A DNA stretch of 64,000 nucleotides, taken from positions 4,529,131 to 4,593,130 of the forward strand of contig OW121854.1 in the NCBI GenBank assembly GCA_933228895.1. The letters run 5' to 3'. This stretch comes from Platycnemis pennipes (taxonomy: Eukaryota; Arthropoda; Insecta; Odonata; Platycnemididae). This document shows, piece after piece, positions 44,177-54,642 of this stretch. Each line of letters begins with the position of its first letter. The stretch's first letter is position 1. A program made the position numbers and the translations under genes. The notes below the pieces were generated by a model. The model searched no databases. It was not told the origin of the DNA and was given only the letters and a program-made list of their open reading frames with translations.

Positions 44177-45634
44177 CTAAGAACCCACTTGCACTCTGCT
44201 GCGTACCCATAGGATCGGAGGTCGGGTAAATGCTTCGACGCGTCGTGTGGGCGCGTCGAAGCTTTCCCGCGCGAAAGATTCAAACGAGACCGTGTTCGCG
44301 AAGCATGATTCGAAAGAATGAAGCCATTCTTTCATTGTCCTTTGTTCCCGAGATAAGTCAACTGCAGCCCTCCCACCTACCTTCTTGCCTATTTTGATAG
44401 GAAATATGGGAAGTCATGAGATGAAATAAAGCTTTGTACCATGAAACCAATAAAAATTGGTCCAAGGACATGGAGAAACATGTCTAATCAGAGTAAAAAT
44501 TCAGAGTACCTACACTCCTTTGGCTCTCATTATATAATCGCACATGTGCCTGAAGTTGCCTCCTTATTTTCCTGAAAATGGTTCGTTTTGTGACTCAAAT
44601 ACTTATAAAAGCAAGGTTCATCAGTTTACTCCTTAGAATAATAGCGTTATTTTAGTCACCCTTCTCTGTGTACTATTCGATCTGAGTACCCTAAGGATAT
44701 TTATTAATAAGGAGATGCACAGGGGAGAGGAATGTATAAGTTGGGGAGTGTGAAATTATCGGTGATAGGATTCATAAAATTATTTGCCGTGAATGTGTGA
44801 AGTGCTCCAAGTTGCCTCTGCCATATGAAGTTTTTCGGATACTAAACACAGCAGGCAGGCGATGGGTTATTGAGGTACGCCTTTATCGCAGCGTGGCATA
44901 ATTCGTGACCGAGCTTAAGTGTTGGTTTATGCGATGCGTGAATCGCAGAAGCCATATTATGGCCCGGTATACGAGGAGGACACTACCCTTGGCAATCAAG
45001 GTGACCTTCGAAGTGAGGACTCATCGCATTCGGTTGAATTACATGGGGAAGTACTGCATTCGGCTTCAGGACGTCCATTGGTAAAATCCAGGAGATAATT
45101 CTGCATGTCTTCCGCGATTACTTTAATTTCCAGGGTGCTCTTGGAAAAATGTCGATCGGAAATGAAGAGAACTTCCCACCGCCTTCTCACCACCTTCGCT
45201 GAGTTATTCCACGCACCTCTGCGGGAGGTCACATGTACTCACCCACCCAGCAAGCCAACCTTCGAGTCGATAATTATGGTTATGAGATACCCAATTATAT
45301 GTAATCGCCGCGAGATACTTTAGAGAGCATAAATGAATGACGCGGAAACAACTGTTTGTTTGATGTTTTCCAAAATATTTGGATCTCTATCCTTGCGAGG
45401 TCAAGTAAGAGACCTTCAGTTCTAAATATTTCCGGAGGAACCGGTTCCTGGACTTGCCGGGTGTAATTTCCGTATTTCCGTGAGGATAAAGGACACGAAA
45501 AATTAAATTCATAATCGCAATTTAGTCACACCATTAACGTGTATATAAGTAGTAAATGAAATTAGTGTGTTCATTTCATTCTTTGCACATCGAAAATACT
45601 TGCTGTTAGATTATTATTTTGAAATCTTATTCAT
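44177..45634. other. Unassigned region
   Basis: A perfect 10-bp-arm hairpin (GCTTCGACGC at 44232-44241, GCGTCGAAGC at 44253-44262) is the only structure noted. Frames of 72-78 codons at 44996-45323 on both strands have no motif. Confidence 0.4.
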
Positions 45635-46320
45635 CATCATTGGTCAACAATCCTAGGATTGGTTTGACGCATCCCTCCACTCGATTTTTCTATCGGCCAA
45701 CCTCTCCATATTGACGTATTTCTACTCTTTCGCATACTTCATCACTTGTTCCATGTCATACGAGGCCTGTCTCTGCCATTCTTCCCGTCCACTTTTCCCT
45801 CGACGATTTTCTTCATGACACCTACATCATGCGACCGATCAAGTTGTATTTGCAGCTGTAGGCAGAATCTTCTTTTGGTAAAATGCCCTTTTTCCTTGGG
45901 CTATTTCTCTTTTACTTCGTCCATCGCTGGTTACTCGGCTTTCCAGGTAACAGAACTCTTCCACCTCCTCGATTTTTTGTTTTCCTAGTTTAGCATTGGT
46001 CCTGGCTTCATTTCTCATACTCTATACCAATACCTAAGTTTTCTCTTTATTGATCTTCAGATGATATCTGGTCATTGTTCTTTCCATATTTCCTGGTGTC
46101 TTCTTTAAATCTCCTTCTGTTTCTGCCATGACTGCTATGTCATCGGCGAATCGTAGCGTGCTGATTTTCTCCCCGTGGATATTCACTCCCGAAGACTTTT
46201 CATTGACTTCTTGGATGGCGTTCTCGATGTAGACATTGAATAGTACGGGAGACAGTGCACAGCCTTGTCTCACTCCTTTCTTTATGCTTCTTCTATACCG
46301 CTGGATCCTGATTTGATTAC
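45635..46320 (-). mobile_element. RTE-like LINE family C, internally deleted copy
   Basis: The minus strand starts with KKGVRQGCALSPVLFNVYIE (RT motif B), then SGVNIHGEKISTLRFADDIAV (motif C, intact), a break, and QGKRAFYQKK. It then jumps by deletion to KIVEGKVDGKNG and ends with YVNMERLADRKIEWRDAS, a stop, and the CCTAGGATTGTTGACCAATGATGATG 3' end in shortened form. The catalytic FADD is preserved but the protein is broken. Confidence 0.9.
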
Positions 46321-46544
46321 AGCCTCCTGGGTTTTATAAAAGCTGTGACTCACTCTAATGCAATTATCGACATAAAAATGGGTTTGGTCGTGATTGATGA
46401 CATTTTCAATCTTGGCATTAGAAAATTAATAATAATATGTGGTTATTTCATTTGAGTTATGTCCAAGTATATATTTATATGCATAAGTAACCTTTTAGTT
46501 CTTTACATAAACTCACTGAAGTTCATTCCGACTATGAAATGTAA
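46321..46544. other. Unassigned spacer
   Basis: Short AT-rich spacer between a LINE C copy and a foldback element. Nothing recognised. Confidence 0.35.
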
Positions 46545-47495
46545 CAGCAACAATGTCTAAAAAGCCACATTGTATACTGTTTCATAAGATATCAGTCCTA
46601 GAACAATTAATATTATGTCATTGTAGTTTTTCTTAATTTCTCATATTTACTTGTAGTTCTGGGATGAGTCTAGCGGCTCCTTAATTTAAAGCCTTGAACC
46701 TCCCTGAAGAAGATGGACACAAGATACTGGAAATCTTACTGTCGAAATTCCCTTCTTCTTTGAATTACGTTTGCGTTGAGGACATGACGATGACTGCGAA
46801 TTCTCGATTGCGAAAGAAATGCTTCTTTTGCTGCTATGAAAAGTTCACTTCCACCTTGGCGGAAGATTTCTTCGGCCACAAAGCGAAGCCTTGACCTGAA
46901 GCATGTGCAGCCCGCTGCAACAGAAAGCCTCGCTATCGCAGGTTGAACAGAGTTTACTTGGTTTTGGCGCCATGGATGACCCATTCTCCCCGCGTCGCTC
47001 AGCCGTAGTTTGCGCTAGTCATGAGCAGCAGCTTAAGACTTTTTAAAAGCACTATTGTGGCATCGAATCGTAAAATCCTATCGTGTTTTCTTGGAGATTA
47101 GGAGAAACGAACAAACCCTAAAGTCTCAAATGAATTTGATGGTTCTAAGTTTTTTACTACCCACATTGACTAAACCACAAAACTGGTCGAATAAATCTCG
47201 TGGGAAACGCTCTCAGTTATCGAAACAAAGGACGATGGTTTTAATTTTTATCTCTTTAGACTGAAAAAAAAACAACTGTGGTAAGATTGATGATGCATCT
47301 GAAGATTAGTAAGACAGTGGCCTCAAGGATTTAAATTAAGAAGCCGCTAGGCCCATCTGAAAGCTGCAAGTAAATATGAGAAATGAAGATGAACTACAAC
47401 GACATAATATTAATAATAGAAAGTAATTGTCCTAGGACTGGTATCCTATGAAACGCGCTATACAATGTGGCTTGTTAGGTTTTTAGGTTGTGACA
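46545..47495. mobile_element. Foldback-type element with about 170-bp inverted ends
   Basis: The left end (46545-46705) and right end (47322-47495) are diverged inverted repeats: GCCACATTGTATAC, TTTCATAAGATATCAGTCCTAG, ATATTATGTC.TTGTAGTT and TTCTCATATTTACTTG.AG on the left all recur inverted on the right. The roughly 600-bp interior has frames of 66-82 codons (46694-46894 plus, 46736-46984 minus, 47055-47264 plus), none recognised. It could be a decayed DNA transposon or an inverted duplication. Confidence 0.75.
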
Positions 47496-48704
47496 AAAAA
47501 ATCGAGATCAAACAACAAAATAAAAACTATAACATTTTCAATAATAGAGATGGCCACACATTGCAGGATCATTTATGAGAATATTGAATTACGTGACTAA
47601 TTTACATTGATTGGGATATGATATGTCCTTATATACCAATAGAAACGTACATATTCGTACACAAGTATACACATATGCTCATACAAAATAAACATACATG
47701 AACATGTACGGAAATACACATATACACATGTGCAAAAAGTAAAAATGCACTCATGCATCGGATAATGGATGAGACAATTCATTTCCCATTCAGGTTCGCG
47801 CAAATATTTTAATACAATTGAGCTGACACGAGCCTTTTAAACTGGTAACTATTTTCACATTAACAATGTGGTCAGGGATATAATTCCAAATTCTCATTGC
47901 TGTATTTAATAGTGATTGCTGGAATGAGTTTCTCCTACATTCAGGTAATTTCTTCGTAACATCTTCATGCCCTAAAAACCCTGTCAGAATTACTTGAGTT
48001 GACAATTATTCTATCATATAAGTACTCAGTAACCTTGCTTGACAATAGATTGAACATAAAAATGGAGAATTGTAATTTTTACCTGTCTCCGAGTTTTAGC
48101 CCATAAATTCTTAAAAAATAAAGCGTAATGTGTTCATGCAACGCAACTTTAAATATAAATCTAACACCAGAATTCAACAAGATAAGCATTTTATTGTACA
48201 ATTCACTATTAAAATCAGGCATTACGGAAAATTAATGTGACAATTATATGTTTCGCTCCTGAACCTGCAAAAAACAGTTGGAAATTAATTCGGCTATCTG
48301 CATATTCCAATAAAATTCAAGAATGGGAAGAGTGGAAAACTAGATTCACGTTCCATAGCGAAGACGGGAAGAGTTCAAAAAAATCATTCCGATAATCTTT
48401 TACGAGGAAAACGCAAGCAAAATGCATGGAAATAATTTCAAGTTTAATTTGAGAGTACTATTCCCTGCAGTGAGGAAGTGGCTCTTTAGACTCATTACCA
48501 TGGCCGCGGCTCTTTCATCTTCCGGCAAATCACGACTTTCGGTCCATATATCCCGACGTTTGCGTAAATGAGAAGCCCTCGTTTTTCTATGCAGGGTGAA
48601 GCCTTCGAGATGGAGCTCCGAAACTCAAAGGAGTGGTTTATTTTAATAATTAATGGGTTCTCACAGAATATTATTTTTGGGAACACGAAGCCGAAAGGAG
48701 ACTC
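47496..48704. other. Unassigned; alternating purine/pyrimidine patch at 47640-47760
   Basis: The patch is rich in ACATAC, ACACATAT and CATGTAC words, a low-complexity sequence on both strands. The rest has no recognised feature. Confidence 0.4.
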
Positions 48705-48875
48705 GCTACATCTGCATAATAAAGTTGTGTGGAAGGGGGTGAATTCACACCAAACATGCATTACATATAATTAAAACTAGACTTTTAAAAAAGGATTAGT
48801 AGATATATTTTAGTCTAAACTTCACAATTTGAAAAAAGATTAAAATTGCAAAGCAAGCATGCAGAAACTAAATTA
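48705..48875 (-). mobile_element. LINE family A, 3' terminus only
   Basis: The hairpin side GTGTGG.AGGGGGTGAATTCACACC and the family A 3' UTR blocks (AGTCTAAACTTCACAATTT, AAAATTGCAAAGCAAGCATGCA) lie in minus orientation. The hairpin's CCACC side is deleted. It faces a plus-strand LINE B terminus at 48985. Confidence 0.8.
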
Positions 48876-48984
48876 ACTGGAGGATTTTGGACTTTTTTCA
48901 AAGGTCTTGTTGAAGTTAAATTTGTTAATTTCAGTAGTTTATTAACCACGCGGAATAGCATTTTGGCAAAAGCTACTGGTAGAT

Positions 48985-49080
48985 TTGCTCTATTATCTAA
49001 CATGTTTCCATGGTATAGCCTAGTTGCAGGTCATTGATGTTTGGTGATCTTCCTCCCTGCCAAACACCCTCGCGAAGGCT
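48985..49080 (+). mobile_element. LINE family B variant, 3' terminus only
   Basis: ATCTAACATGTTTCCATGG..GATGTTTGGTGATCTTC and CCCTGCCAAACACCCTCGCGAAGGCTT match the B' 3' UTR and hairpin. The tail is replaced by a duplicated CTCGCGAAGG.CTTC. Confidence 0.75.
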
Positions 49081-49800
49081 TCCTCTCGCGAAGGTCTTCT
49101 TTTGTTGATGTATTGTCTTTTTTTCATGAATATTTATAATCATATCATAGACCTCCAGCCGTCAAATCACCGATCAATATATTGGAAAGTCCGCAAGTAA
49201 ATTATATTTAATAGTGTCGTTTTGTCTTCTTTTTGAATCGACTTTTGCGTAAATCTCCTGGATTCGATATGAAAGTGATTGATTGACTTTAAATCCCTAA
49301 ATTTTCCTTTCAGTTAATTATTCTGCGATAAGAAAATGTATTATTCCAAGTACTTTGGGGACGGGCGACATTTTCTCGGATGCCTTCACTCAGAACACAA
49401 ATCTTCTCTCAATGCGCTTGAGTGGGAGCTGGTATCCAATGCCGTGCTCTTCAAGTTAGCCCGCGTAGGCGGTATCATGTTGCTAATCATTGCTAACTGT
49501 TACGTAAAGTCTAACCTGGTGATAAGGACCATGTGGTTTGGTTCTGGGCAGTGTTGTTACTGATGAGTGCGTGCGGAAGTTTGAAGTGACATTCACTCTG
49601 GGAAATAACTTGGCATTGAAAGTGCTACGGAGACATTATGGCCACAATCAAGGTCGCTGTTTTTTTATCTCGCCGGAATCGTTGCCAAATTATTCCGTTA
49701 TACTTTCCAACATTAACTTTTCAGTTAAGAGAACGCAACTGTGAGGTTATTTTAATTTTCCGCAACGGTTCATAGTGGTTATTTTATAAGAATAATCTAC
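49081..49800. other. Unassigned stretch
   Basis: Plus frames of 75 and 68 codons (49336-49563, 49538-49744) have no known motif. No splice or repeat evidence was found. Confidence 0.35.
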
Positions 49801-49890
49801 AACCACATCTACGTAATACCCGGACAGCCACCGTAAAGGTCTGTGGCGGCGGGTGAATCTACACCAAACATACGGCATTACATATCTTCA
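49801..49890 (-). mobile_element. LINE tail remnant
   Basis: The LINE A/B 3' hairpin in minus orientation (ACCCGGACAGCCACCGTAAAGG..GTGGCGGCGGGTGA) with a short CATCTAC tail on its left. No coding part is left. Confidence 0.75.
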
Positions 49891-49936
49891 GTGGCAATGA
49901 CAGATATTTCAGAGGTCACTGCTTGGGTCCCATGTA

Positions 49937-49985
49937 ATTTACATCTACGTAATACCCTGCGAGACACCGCGAGGGTTTGTGGGTA
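49937..49985 (-). mobile_element. LINE tail remnant
   Basis: TACATCTACGTAATACCCTGCGAGACACCGCGAGGGTTTGTGG is the tail and one side of the shared hairpin, in minus orientation, 50 bp after the previous remnant and in tandem with it. Confidence 0.75.
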
Positions 49986-50183
49986 ATGAAAATTTAAATT
50001 GTTTCTCTCATCTTTCAAAGGCAAATTGTCGTTCATATAAAGTACATGAGAAACATATCAATACACTAGAAGAAAATTTCATTCGTATTCCCTATTGGAT
50101 CCTTAAATGAAAGCGTATTTTTTATTCAATATTGCACCCATCGTTTGGGACACCTGACATCCAAAAACCACTTTAATACTTAC
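49986..50183. other. Unassigned spacer; downstream flank of a possible exon
   Basis: AT-rich. The splice-donor-like sequence of the next entry lies at its right edge. Confidence 0.3.
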
Positions 50184-50382
50184 TTCGATATGACGTCATC
50201 GCGCCACGATTCTTTGGAGGGAAGAAGTTGAAGAGATTATGTACTCGACAGATGACGACATCGCCAAAAATAGTCGCGTCACTGTCAATTGCGGAAATGA
50301 TGTATATCTTTGAAATATATTGGAAGTTAGGCGTGGTTTGGGAGACTTTCCTGTAAGAGACGACTCCATATTGGTACTGCAT
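50184..50382 (-). CDS. Possible exon of an unknown gene (minus)
   Basis: An open frame of about 66 codons (QYGVVSYRKVSQTTPNF...GDVVICRVHNLFNF..) reads like ordinary protein and ends at a strong donor, CGAA/GTAAGTATT at 50184/50183. Its upstream limit is unclear. A TAA lies six codons before the first Met, so an acceptor such as the AG just before TACCAATATGG would be needed. I do not recognise the family. It may instead be part of an unrecognised mobile element. Confidence 0.22.
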
Positions 50383-50657
50383 TTCGCTGTGATTTCTTTA
50401 TTTTTACATCGAGACTGAAAGTTATGTAAATCGCACTTTAGCGGTACATTCCCAGTATCCTGCGGTCCAGGCAATTGCTTCTTGTTGCTTATGTTCAAAA
50501 AAACTACTTCTCCTTGTTATAGCACGGATAACAGCATTTGAATAACATAACCGGAAATATACATAGCTAGTTTTTCCATAAAATAAAATATATAGATAAT
50601 ATGTTGACTTGGAGGTCATTTTAGAATCGATGTTCAAATGTATCCGTAGCTTGGAAG

Positions 50658-50843
50658 TTACAGATCCATAGGGTGTCCCCACAAGAGGTTGTTGACCAAC
50701 ACAAATTCGTCGTCGTATACACACTGACCGTCCGTGCGTAAAATATTGTCGCTATTTTTCGTAGTTACCGACGCGGAAGATCCGAAAACATCCTCATCTC
50801 CCGTTGAGTCACTTCCTCTTCGCCGCAGGAGTTCATTCGTTAC
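50658..50843 (-). CDS. Possible exon of the same unknown gene (minus)
   Basis: It follows an acceptor-like GATTGACATTTTCAG/GTAACG at 50844. The 61-codon frame contains RRRGSDSTGDEDVFGSSAS and CVYDDEFVLVNNLLWGHPMD, with acidic and Ser/Thr-rich stretches followed by a hydrophobic patch, and then a TAA. A GT within CTGTAACTT near the stop could be a weak donor. No known domain is recognised. The link to the exon at 50184-50382 is an inference from strand and proximity only. Confidence 0.22.
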   Translation of the reverse strand, partial: VTNELLRRRGSDSTGDEDVFGSSASVTTKNSDNILRTDGQCVYDDEFVLVNNLLWGHPMDL

Positions 50844-51112
50844 CTGAAAATGTCAATCACCTATATACTACGTATATTTAAGTATACTAGTTAGGTATTA
50901 ACTGCACTAGCTATTCAATACTAGTTACGCGTACTACTTATAGTGCACTAATATGGAAAGTGCCTCCGTAACGGAAGAAAGCCGTGAGGCTGTGAGTTGA
51001 GACTTGAATTTAATAGGCAGCGGGCACGGGTTCCTGTCTTATATCATATTATTATCTTTTGTTGTGCTTTGTTCCGTTACCTAATAATGTTGATAAATAC
51101 TTATTCCGAATA
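50844..51112. other. Unassigned spacer
   Basis: It contains a CTAGTTA/TACTAGT-rich patch at 50870-50950. Nothing else recognised. Confidence 0.35.
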
Positions 51113-51440
51113 GGGGATCGGGTTGGTGTGGGGGCTTCAGTACTGGCCTCCCATACCGAGGGCCCGAATTCGATTCCCGATACTTTTCTTGGTCTTGCCG
51201 ATTTTTCATTGGTATATATACACATTATGAAGAACACTTCGAGTCTAGAACACCGTCCGTCGAATGGGACGTTAAGCCGTAGCCCCCTTGGCGCCTTTCA
51301 CTATGGCTAATGCCGACGCCGGGTTTCTCTCCACCTTTCCTCCGTTTCCTGAAAACCCCTACCATTACCCAATTACCCACCTATCCTAAGTGGCTAAAAT
51401 GACCTCAGCTGTCGGTCGATTCCCCTGAATAACTAATTAC
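51113..51440 (+). mobile_element. SINE 1, most complete copy
   Basis: The head GGGGATCGGGTTGGTGTGG has A-box-like spacing to a B-box-like GAATTCGATTCCCG at about 51168. The body contains CACCGTCCGTCGAATGGGACGTTAAGCCG, GCGCCTTTCACTATGG and GACGCCGGGTTTCTCTCCACC, and ends in CCATTACCCAATTACCCACC..CGATTCCCCTGAATAAC. It is about 330 bp. The other copies define the same order. It is non-coding, presumably transcribed by Pol III and moved by a LINE. A short GAATA at both ends could be part of a target duplication. Confidence 0.85.
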
Positions 51441-52321
51441 TAACAATGATGCTGAGAGCAAACCCAAAATCTGGCTCAAATATAATAACGACACTTTATT
51501 CATTTGGACATATTGTCGAAAGAAGCTATGATAGCTTTATCTCTACTTGTGGCATAAACAACAACATTAAATGTACCACGGGCATGGAAAGAGGAGGAAA
51601 GCTTCCATATTATAGACCTCTTAGTCGAGAAAGAAGAAGAAGACGGAACCCTGGGCCACTCGGCATATAGGAAGCGGAAGTCAACTAACTACAAACACAA
51701 CTTTGAAATAACTGCAATTTATTCCGAATAACTCTCACCAACGTACTTGCTGCTTATTCCTTTCCAAAGATCAAAAAACGTGAGAGGTAAAATTTGGGAA
51801 ACCATGGACGAAAGAAAGGCATCCATCGTAATGCCCAATTCATTCCGAAGAGCTTAATTTTGACCGGAACACGCGATAAGGAAACCCATTGGAATCTTGC
51901 AGCTGGTTTCCAAATCGATTGCGTGCAAAAACGCCAAGCGACGATCGCTGACACTGAAAAAAAAGTCGAAGATCGACATCGAAAGACCTCCACTTCCGTA
52001 ATTTATCGACCTTGAGAAAGTCGACGAATTAGTCGCTTTGATCCGGGGAAGAACGACCATTGGAAGTCCCGCGTTTCCTGTACACGAAGGTCGTGGGGAG
52101 GGCTGAACATGAGGAGTTTGGAGGATTCAGAAACAGTTATTTTTTTTCAGAAAAGCGGTCGCGCTTTTAACGAGCCAGGTCAAAAGCGGACATAGCCCCT
52201 CAGGCTTAATTAGTGTTTAGAGAGTGGATGAAACAGATATACTCTAAGAAAATATACGCCATTTTTAAGTCATACCCAAAGTATTTCACATTAACCATTT
52301 CTATGTGTGTTTAATACGATT
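51441..52321. other. Unassigned stretch
   Basis: Overlapping frames of 68-79 codons at 51754-52060 on both strands lack motifs. Nothing else recognised. Confidence 0.35.
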
Positions 52322-52985
52322 CATCTACATCTACACGATGCCCTGCAAGCCACCGCGAGGGTGTGTGGCAGTGGATGAAGATCACCAAGCATGAACTACT
52401 AACATGCAAACAAGCAACTATAGGGTCTCATGCATCTAGATTGTTAGTATCTATAGTATTTGAGGGATTAATGCATGCATTATACACTGAAGACTACCCT
52501 AATATTAGTCCACCTACCTATCCCTTAGCTATTCTGCCTATTCTGTTCTCTTATAGTACGGGGGAAAAATGCCATTAGGAATCTATCTGTACGACAATCT
52601 ATCTCTCCAATCTTATTTATCTGGTGGAATCTAGCATAATACGCTGGTGTTTTTAATATGTGCCTAACATCTTCAGTAAAGCTATCCGATTGAAATTTCT
52701 CTAATAGATTTAATCTGTACTTTAACCTACGCTCTGATAATGATTCCCACCCTAATTCTTGTATTAATTCTGAAACACTACTCAACCTATCGTAACACCT
52801 TTTAACGAACCTAGCTGCTCTACGCTGTCCACTGTCTAGTTCTCTGATCAAACCTGATTCATTAGGATCCCATACACTGGCTGCATACTCAAGGTGGGGC
52901 CTAACTAGTGAAAAGTAACATCGCTCTTTTGTCTTCTCATACATTTTCCAAGTTATCGTGTTATTCGTTCTATAGGATAGCCTAC
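52322..52985 (-). mobile_element. LINE family B, 3' part with open C-terminal frame
   Basis: The minus strand holds an open frame (52525-53043) whose recognised LINE part starts at CYFSLVRPHLEYAASVWDPNESG and goes to FFPRTIREQNRQNS. The residues before it do not match the other B copies and are likely flanking DNA. The 3' UTR, hairpin and CATCTACATCTAC tail end at 52322. It is 5'-truncated. Confidence 0.9.
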
Positions 52986-53002
52986 TCTTAACGTCCTTAC
53001 GA

Positions 53003-53031
53003 CACGGCTTAACGTCCCATCCGACGGACGG
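53003..53031 (-). mobile_element. SINE 1, left part of a split copy
   Basis: CGGCTTAACGTCCCATCCGACGGACGG is the SINE 1 core. The sequence ATCCGACGGACGG at 53019-53031 is repeated at 54643-54655, where the same SINE continues. The intervening 53032-54642 is therefore an insertion with a 13-bp target duplication. Confidence 0.85.
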
Positions 53032-53040
53032 TCCGACAGT

Positions 53041-53053
53041 CATCTACATCTAC
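53041..53053 (-). repeat. Tail microsatellite of the split LINE B
   Basis: CATCTACATCTAC reads as a (GTAGATG)n LINE tail on the minus strand. In order and orientation it fits as the 3' end of the LINE B fragment at 54343-54642, from which it is separated by the inserted LINE A. Confidence 0.7.
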
Positions 53054-54342
53054 ATAATATTCCAGTGGATGCTATATTTCTCGACTTCAAGAAGGCTTTT
53101 GACAAGGTTTCTCACAGCAAACTAATTTTGAAGTTAAAATCTTATGGGTTAGACAGTAACATTATATCATGGATTAATGATTTTCTGCATGATCGGGTTC
53201 AAAGGGTTGTTTTGGACGGTGTTTCCTCACCGGCAATTAAAGTCACTTCCGGTGTCCCACAAGGTAGTGTGATAGGTCCACTCCTATTCCTTTTGTATAT
53301 TAATGATATCCAAAAGGTGGTAAAAAGTAAGCTTCGTCTATTTGCCGATGACGCAGTAGTGTACAGGGAAATTCTATGCCCGAACGATAAAGAATATTTA
53401 AATATTGACCTACAAGCAATTGAAACTTGGTGTGATACATGGCAGTTAGAATTAAACTTTAAGAAATGTCTTGTAATGAATTTTTGGAAAAAGAATAGCT
53501 CTCCTCCTACCATTTACAAAATAAGTAATAATGAATTAACTAACGTGGAATCCATTAAATATCTTGGAATAAGACTGACAAATGATTTTTCCTGGGGTAA
53601 ACACATTCGTGAAATAATTGGTCAAGCGAATCGCAAACTGGGTTTCATTAAAAGAGTATTGGGTAAATGTGACGATCATGTACGAGAAATCAGCTACTTT
53701 TCCCTTGTTAGACCTCATTTGGAATATGCTGCCAGTGTATGGGATCCCTACGAAATCGGTCTAAGTAATGAACTTGAACGTGTGCAGCGAAGATCGGCAA
53801 GATTTGTAAAGGGACGATACGATAATTATATTAGCGTAACCAGTCTATTAAATGAATTGAAATGGGAATCATTGTCAGATCGCAGGTTGAAATTTAGACT
53901 TAATCTCTTCCACAAATTCCAAGGCAATATTTTCAGTGATGATGTTAAAAATATTTTACGAACCCCAACTTACTATGGCAGACTAGACCATGATCATAAA
54001 GTTAGAGAAATTGATTGCCGAACTGACCGATTCAAAATGTCCTTTTTCCCTCGCACAATAAGAGATACGAATAACGGTAAATATGTCCTATCGGAGAGTA
54101 GCAATGAATAGCATTGGTAGCTGCATGTTGGTATGAGTACTTAAAGCTAACCCTACTAACAGAATGTTTTTGCATGTTTTATTTGCAATTTCTATCTTTT
54201 TTAAATAGTGTAGTTCTGACTACTATATTAATACTATTCCTTTTTTATGCATGATATGTAGTGCATGTTTGGTGAGCAATCACCCCCTGCCACACACCCT
54301 TGTGGTGGCTTGCAGGGTATTATGTAGATGTAGATGTAGATG
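53054..54342 (+). mobile_element. LINE family A, young 5'-truncated copy
   Basis: It begins abruptly at ATAATATTCCAGTGG (just before RT motif A), immediately after CATCTACATCTAC. It runs without interruption through the 3' UTR and hairpin to a three-unit GTAGATG tail, and then continues directly into the hairpin of an inverted LINE B (ATACCCTGCAAGCC). It is nearly the same as the 22.4 kb copy over its full length. Confidence 0.95.
53065..54111 (+). CDS. LINE A reverse transcriptase, C-terminal two-thirds
   Basis: A 348-codon open frame. Motif A DAIFLDFKKAFDK at the start, motif B SGVPQGSVIGPLLF (62-75), motif C FADD (93-96) with the canonical Ala, then the NFWKKNSSPP and NVESIKYLGIRL blocks, RPHLEYAASVWDP, RRSARFVKGRYDNY and the C-terminal end FFPRTIRDTNNGKY. 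The true start lies upstream and is lost to 5' truncation, so the first Met is not a real initiator. The endonuclease and RT fingers are absent. The frame has no stop, consistent with recent insertion. Confidence 0.93.
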   Translation: MDAIFLDFKKAFDKVSHSKLILKLKSYGLDSNIISWINDFLHDRVQRVVLDGVSSPAIKVTSGVPQGSVIGPLLFLLYINDIQKVVKSKLRLFADDAVVYREILCPNDKEYLNIDLQAIETWCDTWQLELNFKKCLVMNFWKKNSSPPTIYKISNNELTNVESIKYLGIRLTNDFSWGKHIREIIGQANRKLGFIKRVLGKCDDHVREISYFSLVRPHLEYAASVWDPYEIGLSNELERVQRRSARFVKGRYDNYISVTSLLNELKWESLSDRRLKFRLNLFHKFQGNIFSDDVKNILRTPTYYGRLDHDHKVREIDCRTDRFKMSFFPRTIRDTNNGKYVLSESSNE

Positions 54343-54642
54343 ATACCCTGCAAGCCACCGCGAGGGTGTGTGGCAGGGGGTGAAGATCACCAAGCATGCA
54401 CTACTAACATGCAAGCAAGCAACTAAAGGGTCTCATGCAACTAGATTGTTAGTATCTATAGTATTTGAGGGGTTAATACATGCATCATGCAATACAGACT
54501 GCTCTAAAATATTTCCCCTACCTATCCCTTTCCTATGCTGCCTATTCTGTTCTCTTATAGTACGGGGGAAAAATGCCATTCTGAATCTATCTATACGACA
54601 ATCTATCTCTTTAATCTTATTTATCTGGTCGAATCTAGCATA
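54343..54642 (-). mobile_element. LINE family B, short 3' piece (host of the LINE A insertion)
   Basis: From 54642 down, the minus strand has the ARFDQINKIKEIDCRIDRF and AFFPRTIREQNRQHRKG coding block, the 3' UTR and the hairpin up to 54343, where the LINE A tail begins. Its own tail appears to be the microsatellite at 53041. Its 5' end meets the duplicated SINE sequence ATCCGACGGACGG exactly. Confidence 0.88.

Noticed and set aside
47640..47760. Telomere-like or functional ACATAC microsatellite
   Set aside because: Words are irregular and not tandem; low-complexity alternating purine/pyrimidine DNA only.
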